This document shows positions 29,572 to 38,039 of a DNA stretch of 64,000 nt, piece by piece (the stretch's first letter is position 1; each line of letters starts with the position of its first letter). Source of the DNA: Defluviitaleaceae bacterium (GTDB lineage: Bacteria > Bacillota > Clostridia > Lachnospirales > WRAX01); the NCBI GenBank assembly GCA_009780415.1, contig WRAC01000005.1, forward strand, positions 16,626 through 80,625. Direction: 5' to 3'. Position numbers and translations under genes: made by a program. The notes under the pieces were generated by a model. It saw nothing but the letters and a program-made list of their open reading frames with translations, did not search any database and had not been told where the DNA came from.

Positions 29572-29604
29572 AATAAAAAACTCCATGACGTAGTCGCCAT
29601 GGAG
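29572..29604 (-). terminator. Intrinsic terminator, probably of csp
   Basis: Minus strand CTCCATggcGACtacGTCATGGAG followed by TTTTTTATT. Confidence 0.7.
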
Positions 29605-29686
29605 GGTCGTGTGCTATAAAACCATTTAAATATTTACGCGTGATATCTTTGTGTCGTTTTCCAAAGCGCTTAAAAAATCGTAACCA

Positions 29687-29702
29687 GGTTTCACGTGAAA
29701 TA
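29687..29702. other. Candidate parS (ParB/Spo0J binding) site
   Basis: GGTTTCACGTGAAATA, 14/16 match to TGTTNCACGTGAAACA with the full 12-bp palindrome TTTCACGTGAAA. Confidence 0.6.
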
Positions 29703-29736
29703 GATTTCGTGGGTTTAAAGCTTACGAATAGTTGTT

Positions 29737-29937
29737 TTAGAGCTTGATAACGTTCGAAGCCTGCGGGCCTTTCGCGCCGTTTACGACTTCAAACTCGACC
29801 TCCTGGCCTTCTTCAAGCGTCTTGTAACCATCGGAGTTGATAGCGGAGAAATGTACGAATACATCGTCCTCACCCTGTACGGAAATAAATCCGAAACCCT
29901 TTTCTGCGTTGAACCATTTCACGGTACCTTTTTTCAT
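29737..29937 (-). CDS. csp: Cold-shock domain protein
   Basis: [33 protein letters not shown]. Confidence 0.97.
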   Translation of the reverse strand: MKKGTVKWFNAEKGFGFISVQGEDDVFVHFSAINSDGYKTLEEGQEVEFEVVNGAKGPQASNVIKL

Positions 29938-30002
29938 GTTGCATCCTCCTGGATATAAATAAAAATGCGTGTACGGTGCAGTATGCCCGCACATCGTTTA
30001 TT

Positions 30003-30031
30003 ATGCTAACACAGTTTTCCCGGTATGTCAA
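30003..30031 (-). promoter_or_regulatory. Putative sigma-A promoter for csp with ~60 nt 5'UTR
   Basis: Minus strand TTGACA-N17-TAGCAT. Confidence 0.5.
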
Positions 30032-30057
30032 CATAAAAATAAATAATTCAATTCCCT

Positions 30058-31767
30058 TTATCCGGCACCTTCCTCCGCAAAGAACTTCCGGGTATTTTCC
30101 GCAATGGCTGATATGTTGTCGTAGGACGCGTTTACGCTGGCGCTGATCTTCACTATCATCTCGTTGACGGAACTGATGGCGCCTGTTGCCTTAACGGAGG
30201 TATCCTTTGTCTGTTTTGCTGATTCGGCGGATCTGGTAGCCAGCGTTCTTATCTCCTCCGCCACAACGCTGAACGCGCGCCCCGCCGTACCGGCCCTGGC
30301 GGCTTCGATTGAGGCGTTCAGCGATATAATATTAATCTGCATCGCTATTTTTTCAATTTCCATGACCATCTTATTATACGCGGTGATGGCATCGGTGATA
30401 TCCTTTATGTTTGATACGATGCCCTCGGTCAGCTCCTTTGTATTTGCGGTGTCGGTAAGTATATATTCAAAGTTGCTCAAATTCGCCTTGGCTTCGGCAT
30501 GTTCGCGCTGAACGTCCTTATGCGCCTTGTCAACGCAGTTGCCGGGAATATCAAGCCCCTTCGCTATCCTCAGCACCATTTCATGGCAAGTGTCGCAGCC
30601 GCAAGCGCCGCAGTCGAACGTCCTGCCGGCTTCATCATGCTTGCCAAGCGCTTCGTAAATCTTTTTGATGGCTTCCTGTGAAACCTGTATACGGCGGGTC
30701 GGGAGGGGTTTGTAATGTCTTATGAAATCCTCCAGGCGCAGTGTTCTGTCAAATTCCTCAAACAGCTCGTCCAGATACTGTCTCTTGTCCTCGCGGATTG
30801 AGTTTTTGCGCGCGGAATCCATTGATGTGTTCATATCAAACACGTTTTTGTTATGGATACAGCCGGTGCCAAGGTTGCATCCCTCCGCGCAGTTGAGTAC
30901 GTCAAACACTGCGGGAAGCGCGTTGACCGGCTGGATGGCATATTCGTCCAGGGCTTTATAGACGACGTCCGGCCCTTCCGATTTATCTATGCGGAGGGCT
31001 TTGCCTATGTAATACTCCACATTTTCCTTCAACCCTCCGGGCATCGGGTAAAGCGAACCCAATCCTGAGTCATAATGGTCGAACCCGGATGACTGGACGG
31101 GGAGGCTGATGCGGTGACTGTCCATATACTCTTGGAGCTTTTTGAAAGTGACGTTGTATTCCGCAAGGCCGGTGGCCTCGAATTCGTGGGTTTTCGCGAT
31201 GCATGGGGAAAGCGCCGCGATTCTGGTATTTACATTGGCGTACTTTTTCATATATACCGCGGAGCAGAGCATGGGCGAATGTACGGGGGACAGCTTCTTG
31301 ACCAGTTCATTTTTATGCAGCAGCACGTAATTCACAATAGCGGGGCATGGCTGTGAGATTATGGGGTTTGCGCCGTGTTTCTGGATATATCTGATATGCG
31401 CCCATGTGCAGATGTCCGCGCCAAGGGAAACATCGTGGATTTCCCTGACTCCAAGCTGACGCAGCCATGTCAGCATACGCTCCCAGTCATTGAAGTTCGT
31501 TTTAAAAGCCGGCGCGGCAAAGACGCTGATGGGAACGCCGCTTTTCAGGTCACTGAAGAATCGCTCCGTATCGTCCTCGTACTGCCTCGCGCCGTGATGG
31601 CACGCGCTGATACAAGCTCCGCAGCTTATACATTTGCTGCTGTCCACCTCGACTTTGACATCTCCGCCGATTAGCCTGGAGATATTTGCTTCGTCAATAG
31701 GGCATACTCTAACGCAGCGGTTGCATCCGACGCAATTCTCGCTCAGGTTGATGATCAGGTTCCTCAT
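30058..31767 (-). CDS. [FeFe]-hydrogenase-like protein (2x[4Fe-4S] ferredoxin, H-cluster-type domain, extra Fe-S domain) fused to a methyl-accepting chemotaxis signalling domain
   Basis: CVGCNRCVRVCP and CISCGACISACH; SQPCPAIVNY, LSPCIAKTHEFEATG, DVLNCAEGCNLGTGC; FDCGACGCDTCHEM; MCP helical segment IAMQINIISLNASIEAARAGTAGRAFSVVAEEIRTLA. Confidence 0.88.
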   Translation of the reverse strand: MRNLIINLSENCVGCNRCVRVCPIDEANISRLIGGDVKVEVDSSKCISCGACISACHHGARQYEDDTERFFSDLKSGVPISVFAAPAFKTNFNDWERMLTWLRQLGVREIHDVSLGADICTWAHIRYIQKHGANPIISQPCPAIVNYVLLHKNELVKKLSPVHSPMLCSAVYMKKYANVNTRIAALSPCIAKTHEFEATGLAEYNVTFKKLQEYMDSHRISLPVQSSGFDHYDSGLGSLYPMPGGLKENVEYYIGKALRIDKSEGPDVVYKALDEYAIQPVNALPAVFDVLNCAEGCNLGTGCIHNKNVFDMNTSMDSARKNSIREDKRQYLDELFEEFDRTLRLEDFIRHYKPLPTRRIQVSQEAIKKIYEALGKHDEAGRTFDCGACGCDTCHEMVLRIAKGLDIPGNCVDKAHKDVQREHAEAKANLSNFEYILTDTANTKELTEGIVSNIKDITDAITAYNKMVMEIEKIAMQINIISLNASIEAARAGTAGRAFSVVAEEIRTLATRSAESAKQTKDTSVKATGAISSVNEMIVKISASVNASYDNISAIAENTRKFFAEEGAG

Positions 31768-31893
31768 TTACCCCACCCCAGTTATGGATTTGAAGAAAAT
31801 ATTATACGGCAAGTGTATATAAAAATTAAAATAACATAGGTTTATACAAAATGCAAGTGAATTAAACATTCCTCGCCAAAAAGAATTTACCGT

Positions 31894-31922
31894 TTGCATT
31901 TTTGGAAATATAGCTGTATACT
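31894..31922 (+). promoter_or_regulatory. Putative sigma-A promoter for the Gfo/Idh/MocA gene
   Basis: TTGCAT-N17-TATACT. Confidence 0.5.
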
Positions 31923-31950
31923 GGGAGAAAATAGGTAAAGGGGCATTGTC

Positions 31951-33129
31951 ATGATTGGTGTGGCATTGATTGGTACCGGCGATATAAGCGGTATTTACTT
32001 GAAAAATATAACCCAGGTTTTCCGCGGCGTTAACCTTATCGGCGTTTGCGACCTCATAGGCTCCCGCGCGGAAAAAGGCGCCGCTTATGTCAGCGAATTA
32101 AATCCGAGGAAAACCGTTAAGATTTACAAAGACATGTACGAAGCCTTTAACGACCCGGATGTCAGCGTTATCTTAAACCTGACGAGGCCCGGCGAGCATT
32201 ACGGGGTCAGCAGGCAGGCACTGCTCCACGGCAAGCATGTCTACGCCGAAAAACCCATATCCGTAAGCATGGAGGAAGCGACGGAGCTGCTTGCGCTTGC
32301 GAAGGAAAAAAACCTTTTAATGGGCGGCGCGCCGGACACATTCATGGGAGCGGGCATACAGACCTGCCGCAAGCTTATTGACGGCGGCATTATAGGCGAT
32401 GTTATCGGCGCGGATTGCGCAATGATCTGCAGGGGGCACGAGACATGGCATCCCGACCCGGAATTCTACTATAAACGCGGAGGCGGCCCGATGCTGGACA
32501 TGGGCCCGTACTACCTGACCGGACTCCTTAACCTCCTTGGCGAAGCTAAAGGCGTCACGGGCATGACAAAGCGCTCTTTTAAAAGCCGTCCCATCAGCTC
32601 GCAGCCGCGTTTCGGCGAAATCATCTCCGTGGATGAGGACACATACGCCGCCGGCTGTATAGAGTTCACAAGCGGCGCGGTGGCGCAGGTCATCACGACG
32701 TTCGACGTACACTACACCACCCAGGCGCGTTTTGAGGTTTACGGCACCGAAGGCACAATGATCGTCCCCGACCCCAACACCTTCGGCGGCCCCATCCTCC
32801 TTTACCGCCGCGAGGACGCCGCGAACCTGCCAAGCGTTGACCCCGCCCTCATAAAACCCGAGGAAATCAGCCTGTACCGCGGCTACCGCCAAATCCCGCT
32901 AATGTTCGGCTACCGTGAAAACAGCCGCGGCCTGGGACTTGCGGATATGTGCAGGGCTATAGAGTCAAAGAGGCTCCACCGCGCCAACTCCGAGCAGCAA
33001 ATCCATGTATTGGAAATCATGACGGCCTTTGGTGAGTCCAGCCGCCAAAAACGCTGCATAGACTTAAAAACAAAATACACCCGTGCCGAACCGATGAAGA
33101 ACGCGGATTTGCCGGGTGTATTGGAATAG
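31951..33129 (+). CDS. Gfo/Idh/MocA family oxidoreductase
   Basis: GVALIGTGDISGIYLKN Rossmann motif; VYAEKPISVSMEEATELLALA. Confidence 0.92.
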   Translation: MIGVALIGTGDISGIYLKNITQVFRGVNLIGVCDLIGSRAEKGAAYVSELNPRKTVKIYKDMYEAFNDPDVSVILNLTRPGEHYGVSRQALLHGKHVYAEKPISVSMEEATELLALAKEKNLLMGGAPDTFMGAGIQTCRKLIDGGIIGDVIGADCAMICRGHETWHPDPEFYYKRGGGPMLDMGPYYLTGLLNLLGEAKGVTGMTKRSFKSRPISSQPRFGEIISVDEDTYAAGCIEFTSGAVAQVITTFDVHYTTQARFEVYGTEGTMIVPDPNTFGGPILLYRREDAANLPSVDPALIKPEEISLYRGYRQIPLMFGYRENSRGLGLADMCRAIESKRLHRANSEQQIHVLEIMTAFGESSRQKRCIDLKTKYTRAEPMKNADLPGVLE

Positions 33130-33143
33130 TTAAATTTCGGTGT

Positions 33144-34142
33144 TTACGCCTTTTCGTAAGCCTCGATAATAGCCGGGATGACCGTGTACAAATCCCCCAC
33201 TATGCCATAATCCGCCACTTCAAATATAGGCGCGTTTTCATCTTTGTTTATGGCGATAATGCAGTCGGCGTTCTGCATACCCGCCAGATGCTGGATCGCG
33301 CCGGAAATGCCGCATGCGATGTAGATTTTGGGTTTTACCGTTGTGCCGGTCTGGCCTACCTGGTGGTTTTTGGATATCCAGCCCGCGTCAACCGCGGCGC
33401 GGCTGGAGCCTACCAAGCCGCCGAAGGTTTTCGCCAGCTTGCCGATCAGCTCAAATCCATGAGGGCCTCCAAGCCCGCCGCCGCCGGAGACTATGACATC
33501 GGCGTCGGTTAGGGAAACGGCTTCGTGCACGGTTTTTACTATTTCCAATATTTTCTGGCGCGCGTCGTTTTCGGTGAGGGATATGTCAAGCTTTACCAGC
33601 TCGCCTTTTCTGCCGGGCGTTCTTTCGGCTTTTTCCATTACGCCTGGGCGAACGGTCGCCATTTGCGGGCGGTTGTCCGGCGTAATGATTGTCGCCATAA
33701 GGTTTCCGCCAAAAGCGGGGCGGGTTTGCAGCAGTTTTTTATCCTCCGGGTCTATCTCAAGCTTTGTGCAATCCGCCGTAAGCCCCGCGCCCAGCCTTAA
33801 CCCCACGCAAGGCGCAAGGTCGCGCCCGATGTGCGTCGCGCCCATCAGGATAATCTCGGGCTTATATTTCGCCGCCGCGTCCGCCATAACCTTTGTGTAC
33901 GCGTCGTTGGTATAATTCTTTAATTCCGGGGCGTCGGCGGCGTATACGGTGTCCGCGCCCAGTTCAAATAATTCCTGTATCAAATGCTCCACATTTTCGC
34001 CGCAAAGCACGGTTCCAAGGCTCGTCCCGGCCGCTTCGGCCAGCTTACGGCCTTCGCCCAAAAGCTCCATGACCACGGGCATAAGCTTTCCGCCGCGGCT
34101 CTCCGCAAAAACCCACACACCGCGATATTCATTAATCGCCAT
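33144..34142 (-). CDS. etfA: Electron transfer flavoprotein subunit alpha
   Basis: C-terminal FAD motif [57 protein letters not shown]. Confidence 0.96.
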   Translation of the reverse strand: MAINEYRGVWVFAESRGGKLMPVVMELLGEGRKLAEAAGTSLGTVLCGENVEHLIQELFELGADTVYAADAPELKNYTNDAYTKVMADAAAKYKPEIILMGATHIGRDLAPCVGLRLGAGLTADCTKLEIDPEDKKLLQTRPAFGGNLMATIITPDNRPQMATVRPGVMEKAERTPGRKGELVKLDISLTENDARQKILEIVKTVHEAVSLTDADVIVSGGGGLGGPHGFELIGKLAKTFGGLVGSSRAAVDAGWISKNHQVGQTGTTVKPKIYIACGISGAIQHLAGMQNADCIIAINKDENAPIFEVADYGIVGDLYTVIPAIIEAYEKA

Positions 34143-34146
34143 AACC

Positions 34147-34944
34147 TTAGCCCTCCTTCTTCAGCATATTCTTATGATTAAGCGCGTCAATCAGCGCGGC
34201 GGCGGCGTCCCCGGCGCTGCCCCCAAGCATCTGCCCCTTACCCTTGGGCGGCGGCGTAAAACTCTTCCACACCTTGGTCGGGCTTGCTTTCAAGCCGCAT
34301 TTCTCGGGCTCTATGTTTAAATCCTTTTCGTCCCATACCGTAATTTCTCTGGCATACGCGTCCTCAATGCCCATAAGTGTCATGTAACGCGGGCTGTTAA
34401 GCTCCTTCACAGCCGTAAGCACGCAGGGCAGGGGAATCTCAATAACCTCGTAGCCGTCCTCCATCTGCCGCTCCACGATGACGCTTTTTTCCTTAACCTC
34501 ACGGATCGCCTGCACATATGTCACGACGGGAAGCCCCAGCCTTCCGGCTATCTGCGGGCCGACCTGCGCGGTGTCGCCGTCTATGGCCTGGCGCCCGGCA
34601 AAGATGATATCAAAGCCGCCGATTTTTTTAATACCCTCGGCAACCGTATTCGCCGTGACATATGTGTCCGCCCCGCCGAAAACGCGGCTGGACAGCAGGA
34701 CGGCGTCATCGGCGCCCATGGCAAGGCACTCGCGCAGCATATACTTCGCCTGACCCGGCCCCATGGAAATTACATGCACTTCCCCGCCGTAAGTGTCTTT
34801 CAGGGAGAGGGCGGCTTCCAGCGCGTTCGCGTCGTCTGGGTTCAATATCGACGGAACTCCCTCGCGTATCAATGTCCCCTTTACGGGATCGATCTTAACC
34901 TCGTTAGTATCCGGCACCTGCTTGGCGCACACGATTATCTTCAT
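34147..34944 (-). CDS. etfB: Electron transfer flavoprotein subunit beta
   Basis: [47 protein letters not shown]. Confidence 0.96.
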   Translation of the reverse strand: MKIIVCAKQVPDTNEVKIDPVKGTLIREGVPSILNPDDANALEAALSLKDTYGGEVHVISMGPGQAKYMLRECLAMGADDAVLLSSRVFGGADTYVTANTVAEGIKKIGGFDIIFAGRQAIDGDTAQVGPQIAGRLGLPVVTYVQAIREVKEKSVIVERQMEDGYEVIEIPLPCVLTAVKELNSPRYMTLMGIEDAYAREITVWDEKDLNIEPEKCGLKASPTKVWKSFTPPPKGKGQMLGGSAGDAAAALIDALNHKNMLKKEG

Positions 34945-34957
34945 ATATAAAACTCCT

Positions 34958-36106
34958 TTATCTCTTCAGCAGTTGCGCTGCCATAACCATTTTCTGCACT
35001 TCGCTTGTGCCCTCGTAAATCGGCAGTATGCGCGCGTCGCGGTACAGGCGTTCAACGCGGTAGTCCTTCATAAAGCCGTAGCCGCCGTGGATCTGGATGG
35101 CGTCGTAGGCGATCTGGTTTACCGCCTCGGCGGAATAGAGCTTGCAGGTGGAGGCGGCAAGGGATATCTGCCCGCCCGTAACGCCCGCGTCAACCAGCAG
35201 GGCGGCCTGATAAGTAAGCTCTTTCGCGGCCTGAAGCTTCGCGTACATATCGGCGAGCTTGAAGCTAACGCCTTGGAACTCGCCTATGCGCTTGCCGAAC
35301 TGCTTGCGTTCGTTGGCGTATTTAACGGATTCATCCAAGCAGGCTTGTCCTATGCCGATGGCTTGGGCCGCGATGCCTATGCGCCCGATATCCAGCGTTC
35401 CCATGGCGTTGGCAAATCCCCTGCCCAAATCACCCAGCAGGCCGCTTTTATGAACCCGTACGTTTTCCATGATAATATCGCTTGTCGGGCAGCCGCGGAT
35501 GCCCAGCTTGTTTTCCGGTTTCCCCAAAGAAACGCCGGGGGCGCGCATATCCATTACAAAGGTGGAGATGCCGCGCAAACCCTTGTCCGGGTCGGTCTTT
35601 GCGTAAATAATCGCGATATCGGCCGTAGGCGCGCCTGTGATAAATGTCTTGCGCCCGCTTAGGATATAGTAATCCCCGTCAAGGACGGCCCTTGTGGTCA
35701 TACCGCCCGCGTCACTGCCCGCGCCGGGTTCGGTCAGGCCGAATGCGCCGATGTATTCGCCGGATGAGATAGGCGGCATGTATTTCTCCTTTTGCTCCCT
35801 GCTGCCCGAAATCATGATTGGCATACTGACAAGGGAATTCTGTGTGGAGATGTACAGCCCGAAAGCCGCGCTGGCCCGGCACATTTCTTCCGTGGCGATA
35901 ACATAGGCCAAACAGTCCGAACCCTGCCCGCCCAGTTCCTTCGGCGTTTTAATGCCAAAAAACCCAATCTTACCCATCTTGTCCAACAACGCCCGGTCAA
36001 AATAACCTCTTTCCTCCGCCTCGTCAAGCACCTCGGAGGTCAGCTCGCGGTCAGCGAAGCCCTTGGCAAGCTTACGTATAAGCTCATGCTTTTCTTGAAA
36101 AATCAC
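34958..36106 (-). CDS. bcd: Acyl-CoA dehydrogenase (butyryl-CoA dehydrogenase type)
   Basis: GAFGLTEPGAGSDAGGMTTRA; QIHGGYGFMKDYRVERLYRDARILPIYEGTSEVQ; bcd-etfB-etfA order. Confidence 0.93.
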   Translation of the reverse strand: MIFQEKHELIRKLAKGFADRELTSEVLDEAEERGYFDRALLDKMGKIGFFGIKTPKELGGQGSDCLAYVIATEEMCRASAAFGLYISTQNSLVSMPIMISGSREQKEKYMPPISSGEYIGAFGLTEPGAGSDAGGMTTRAVLDGDYYILSGRKTFITGAPTADIAIIYAKTDPDKGLRGISTFVMDMRAPGVSLGKPENKLGIRGCPTSDIIMENVRVHKSGLLGDLGRGFANAMGTLDIGRIGIAAQAIGIGQACLDESVKYANERKQFGKRIGEFQGVSFKLADMYAKLQAAKELTYQAALLVDAGVTGGQISLAASTCKLYSAEAVNQIAYDAIQIHGGYGFMKDYRVERLYRDARILPIYEGTSEVQKMVMAAQLLKR

Positions 36107-36123
36107 TTAACCACCCTCTACAT

Positions 36124-36867
36124 CTATATAGTGTTCGCAGGGGCAGGCATGAGACCCGCCCCCGCGTTGCAGACTGTTACGCAAACATTTCCAATAAGAA
36201 TTCTTCGTAAATCTTCTTTTAACTCGGAGGGCTCATAATGGATGTTATTGAAGTCGTATTTGGCATAGAATTTGAGTATGTTATCCCGGTCATTCATAAA
36301 ATTTCCAAAATCATGCACATCAAAGCCCTCGGGCACATCAATGACGAATTCATGCCCATTCCCGAACAAACCCACTATTTTATCTTTTCCGTCGTTGCCT
36401 TTAATGAAAAAAATGGAAAATTCATAGGGAACATATCCCCCGTATGAAGCCTGCACCGTCCCGTTAAAACGGCTGCTTGCGCCGGCTGTCTTTTGCTCTT
36501 CAATTTCATTCAGATCAAGCATCCAATCGGCGTACTCCTGCGTGAATATGCCCAATTCAACCATTTGCGCATAATAGGTTTTTAAATCGACCATGTAAAA
36601 TTCCGGTCCGTACTCCTCAAGTAAATAGGGTATTTCCTTCGGCCAAAATTCCTCCGCCGGCGTCGGAATATTATGACTGTTCAGTTTCGTGGGATAAAAC
36701 AGGGGGTTCATAGAACCAAGCGGCCTTATTTCGCGTTGGCTTGCGTTGGATCCGGCAAGCGCCGCCCCGAACGAGCTGCCTGATTTCGGCGGTGACGCTG
36801 AGTTTCTCTGTGACGCCCATTTTACATGGGCATTCCCTAAACTGCTGATACAAATACCGTTTGTCAT
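36124..36867 (-). CDS. Hypothetical protein; C-terminal residues encoded by a dispersed hairpin element
   Basis: Complete ORF with an upstream promoter-like element; terminal ...CNAGAGLMPAPANTI comes from the hairpin repeat at 36134-36166. Confidence 0.6.
   Translation of the reverse strand: MTNGICISSLGNAHVKWASQRNSASPPKSGSSFGAALAGSNASQREIRPLGSMNPLFYPTKLNSHNIPTPAEEFWPKEIPYLLEEYGPEFYMVDLKTYYAQMVELGIFTQEYADWMLDLNEIEEQKTAGASSRFNGTVQASYGGYVPYEFSIFFIKGNDGKDKIVGLFGNGHEFVIDVPEGFDVHDFGNFMNDRDNILKFYAKYDFNNIHYEPSELKEDLRRILIGNVCVTVCNAGAGLMPAPANTI
36134..36166. repeat. Dispersed hairpin element, diverged copy (GGGGCAGGCATGAGACCCGCCCC)
   Basis: Imperfect GGGGC..GCCCC hairpin with the ATGA-type loop shared with the 2445 copy. 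Confidence 0.6.
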
Positions 36868-36923
36868 TGACTGCTGCCTCCAGAGTCCTGCGTCCGTGCT
36901 ATATATTTGAATCCTTCATGTTA

Positions 36924-36953
36924 ATTATATCGGCATAATCCGGTCCGGCACAA
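36924..36953 (-). promoter_or_regulatory. Putative sigma-A promoter for the 36867 CDS
   Basis: Minus strand TTGTGC-N18-TATAAT. Confidence 0.45.
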
Positions 36954-36962
36954 GGTTCGTCC

Positions 36963-38039
36963 CTACACATGCTTGAACCTATCCTCCATAGAGAGAAACA
37001 GGTTTACCAAATGCGGGTCGAATTGCGTCCCGCGCCCTTCTTTTATTATTTCAACGGCCTTTTCGTGGGAATAGGCGGCCTTGTATACCCGCTGCGAGAT
37101 CAGGGCGTCGTATACGTCTACAATAGCCAGGAGACGCGCCGGCAGCGGGATATCCGTACCGGATAAGCCGTTGGGATAGCCTTTGCCGTCCCAGCGCTCG
37201 TGATGCCCCTCGGCTAAAACCTTGGCGTAGTTCAGGAAGGCCTGCTCGCTTGTTTTTGACTGTATTTTATTTATAACCTGCCCCCCGAAGGCGGCGTGTT
37301 TCTTCATCAGCTCAAACTCTTGCTGGCTCAGGCGTTCGGTTTTTGTCAATATATTGTCGCTTATGCTTATTTTACCTACATCGTGGAGCTGTGCGGACAG
37401 GACGAGCAAATCGACATCCCATGCGGATGTTTCCTCGCTGTACAGGCCGCTTTCAATCAATCCGTCAACCAGCAGCCTCATATACTTCTGCGTACGGTCT
37501 ATATGCCCGCCGGTTTCGTTGTCGCGCCATTCAACCAGCTCCGCCATCGTTTCAAGCACCGCGTTTTGCAGCTCTAAAACGGATTGCGTTTTCTTTGTCA
37601 CCATTTCCTCAAGGTTGTTGTTCAGATCCAGCAGTTCCTTGCGCTGTTCGTCCACCAGCAGGTGCGCTTCGATACGCTTCAGCAGCAGCGGCGGGGAATA
37701 GGGCTTGTAGATATAGTCCACCGCGCCCAGTGAAAACCCCTCAAGCTCGCTTCCAAGGTCGGATTTCGCCGTGACAAACACCACCGGGATATGGTTAAAA
37801 TCCGGGAGGCTCTTGATTATTTTCATTACGTCATAGCCGCTCATAACCGGCATCTCAACATCCAGCAAAATCATGTCCGGCGTAATTTTCTGCATCAAAA
37901 GAAGCAGCTTCTCGCCCGATGGCACGGTAAACACATCATATATATGAGACAGGACGTTTCTGCCGATGTTCAGGTTGGTTATCTGGTCGTCAACCAAAAC
38001 TATTTTTTTTCTTGCCGTTGCGGTACCTACAGCGTTCAT
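36963..38039 (-). CDS. Response regulator with HD-GYP domain (cyclic-di-GMP phosphodiesterase type)
   Basis: REC KIVLVDDQITNLNIG..LLDVEMPVMSGYD; LHDVGKI and HHERWDGKGYPNGLSG motifs. Confidence 0.92.
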   Translation of the reverse strand: MNAVGTATARKKIVLVDDQITNLNIGRNVLSHIYDVFTVPSGEKLLLLMQKITPDMILLDVEMPVMSGYDVMKIIKSLPDFNHIPVVFVTAKSDLGSELEGFSLGAVDYIYKPYSPPLLLKRIEAHLLVDEQRKELLDLNNNLEEMVTKKTQSVLELQNAVLETMAELVEWRDNETGGHIDRTQKYMRLLVDGLIESGLYSEETSAWDVDLLVLSAQLHDVGKISISDNILTKTERLSQQEFELMKKHAAFGGQVINKIQSKTSEQAFLNYAKVLAEGHHERWDGKGYPNGLSGTDIPLPARLLAIVDVYDALISQRVYKAAYSHEKAVEIIKEGRGTQFDPHLVNLFLSMEDRFKHV

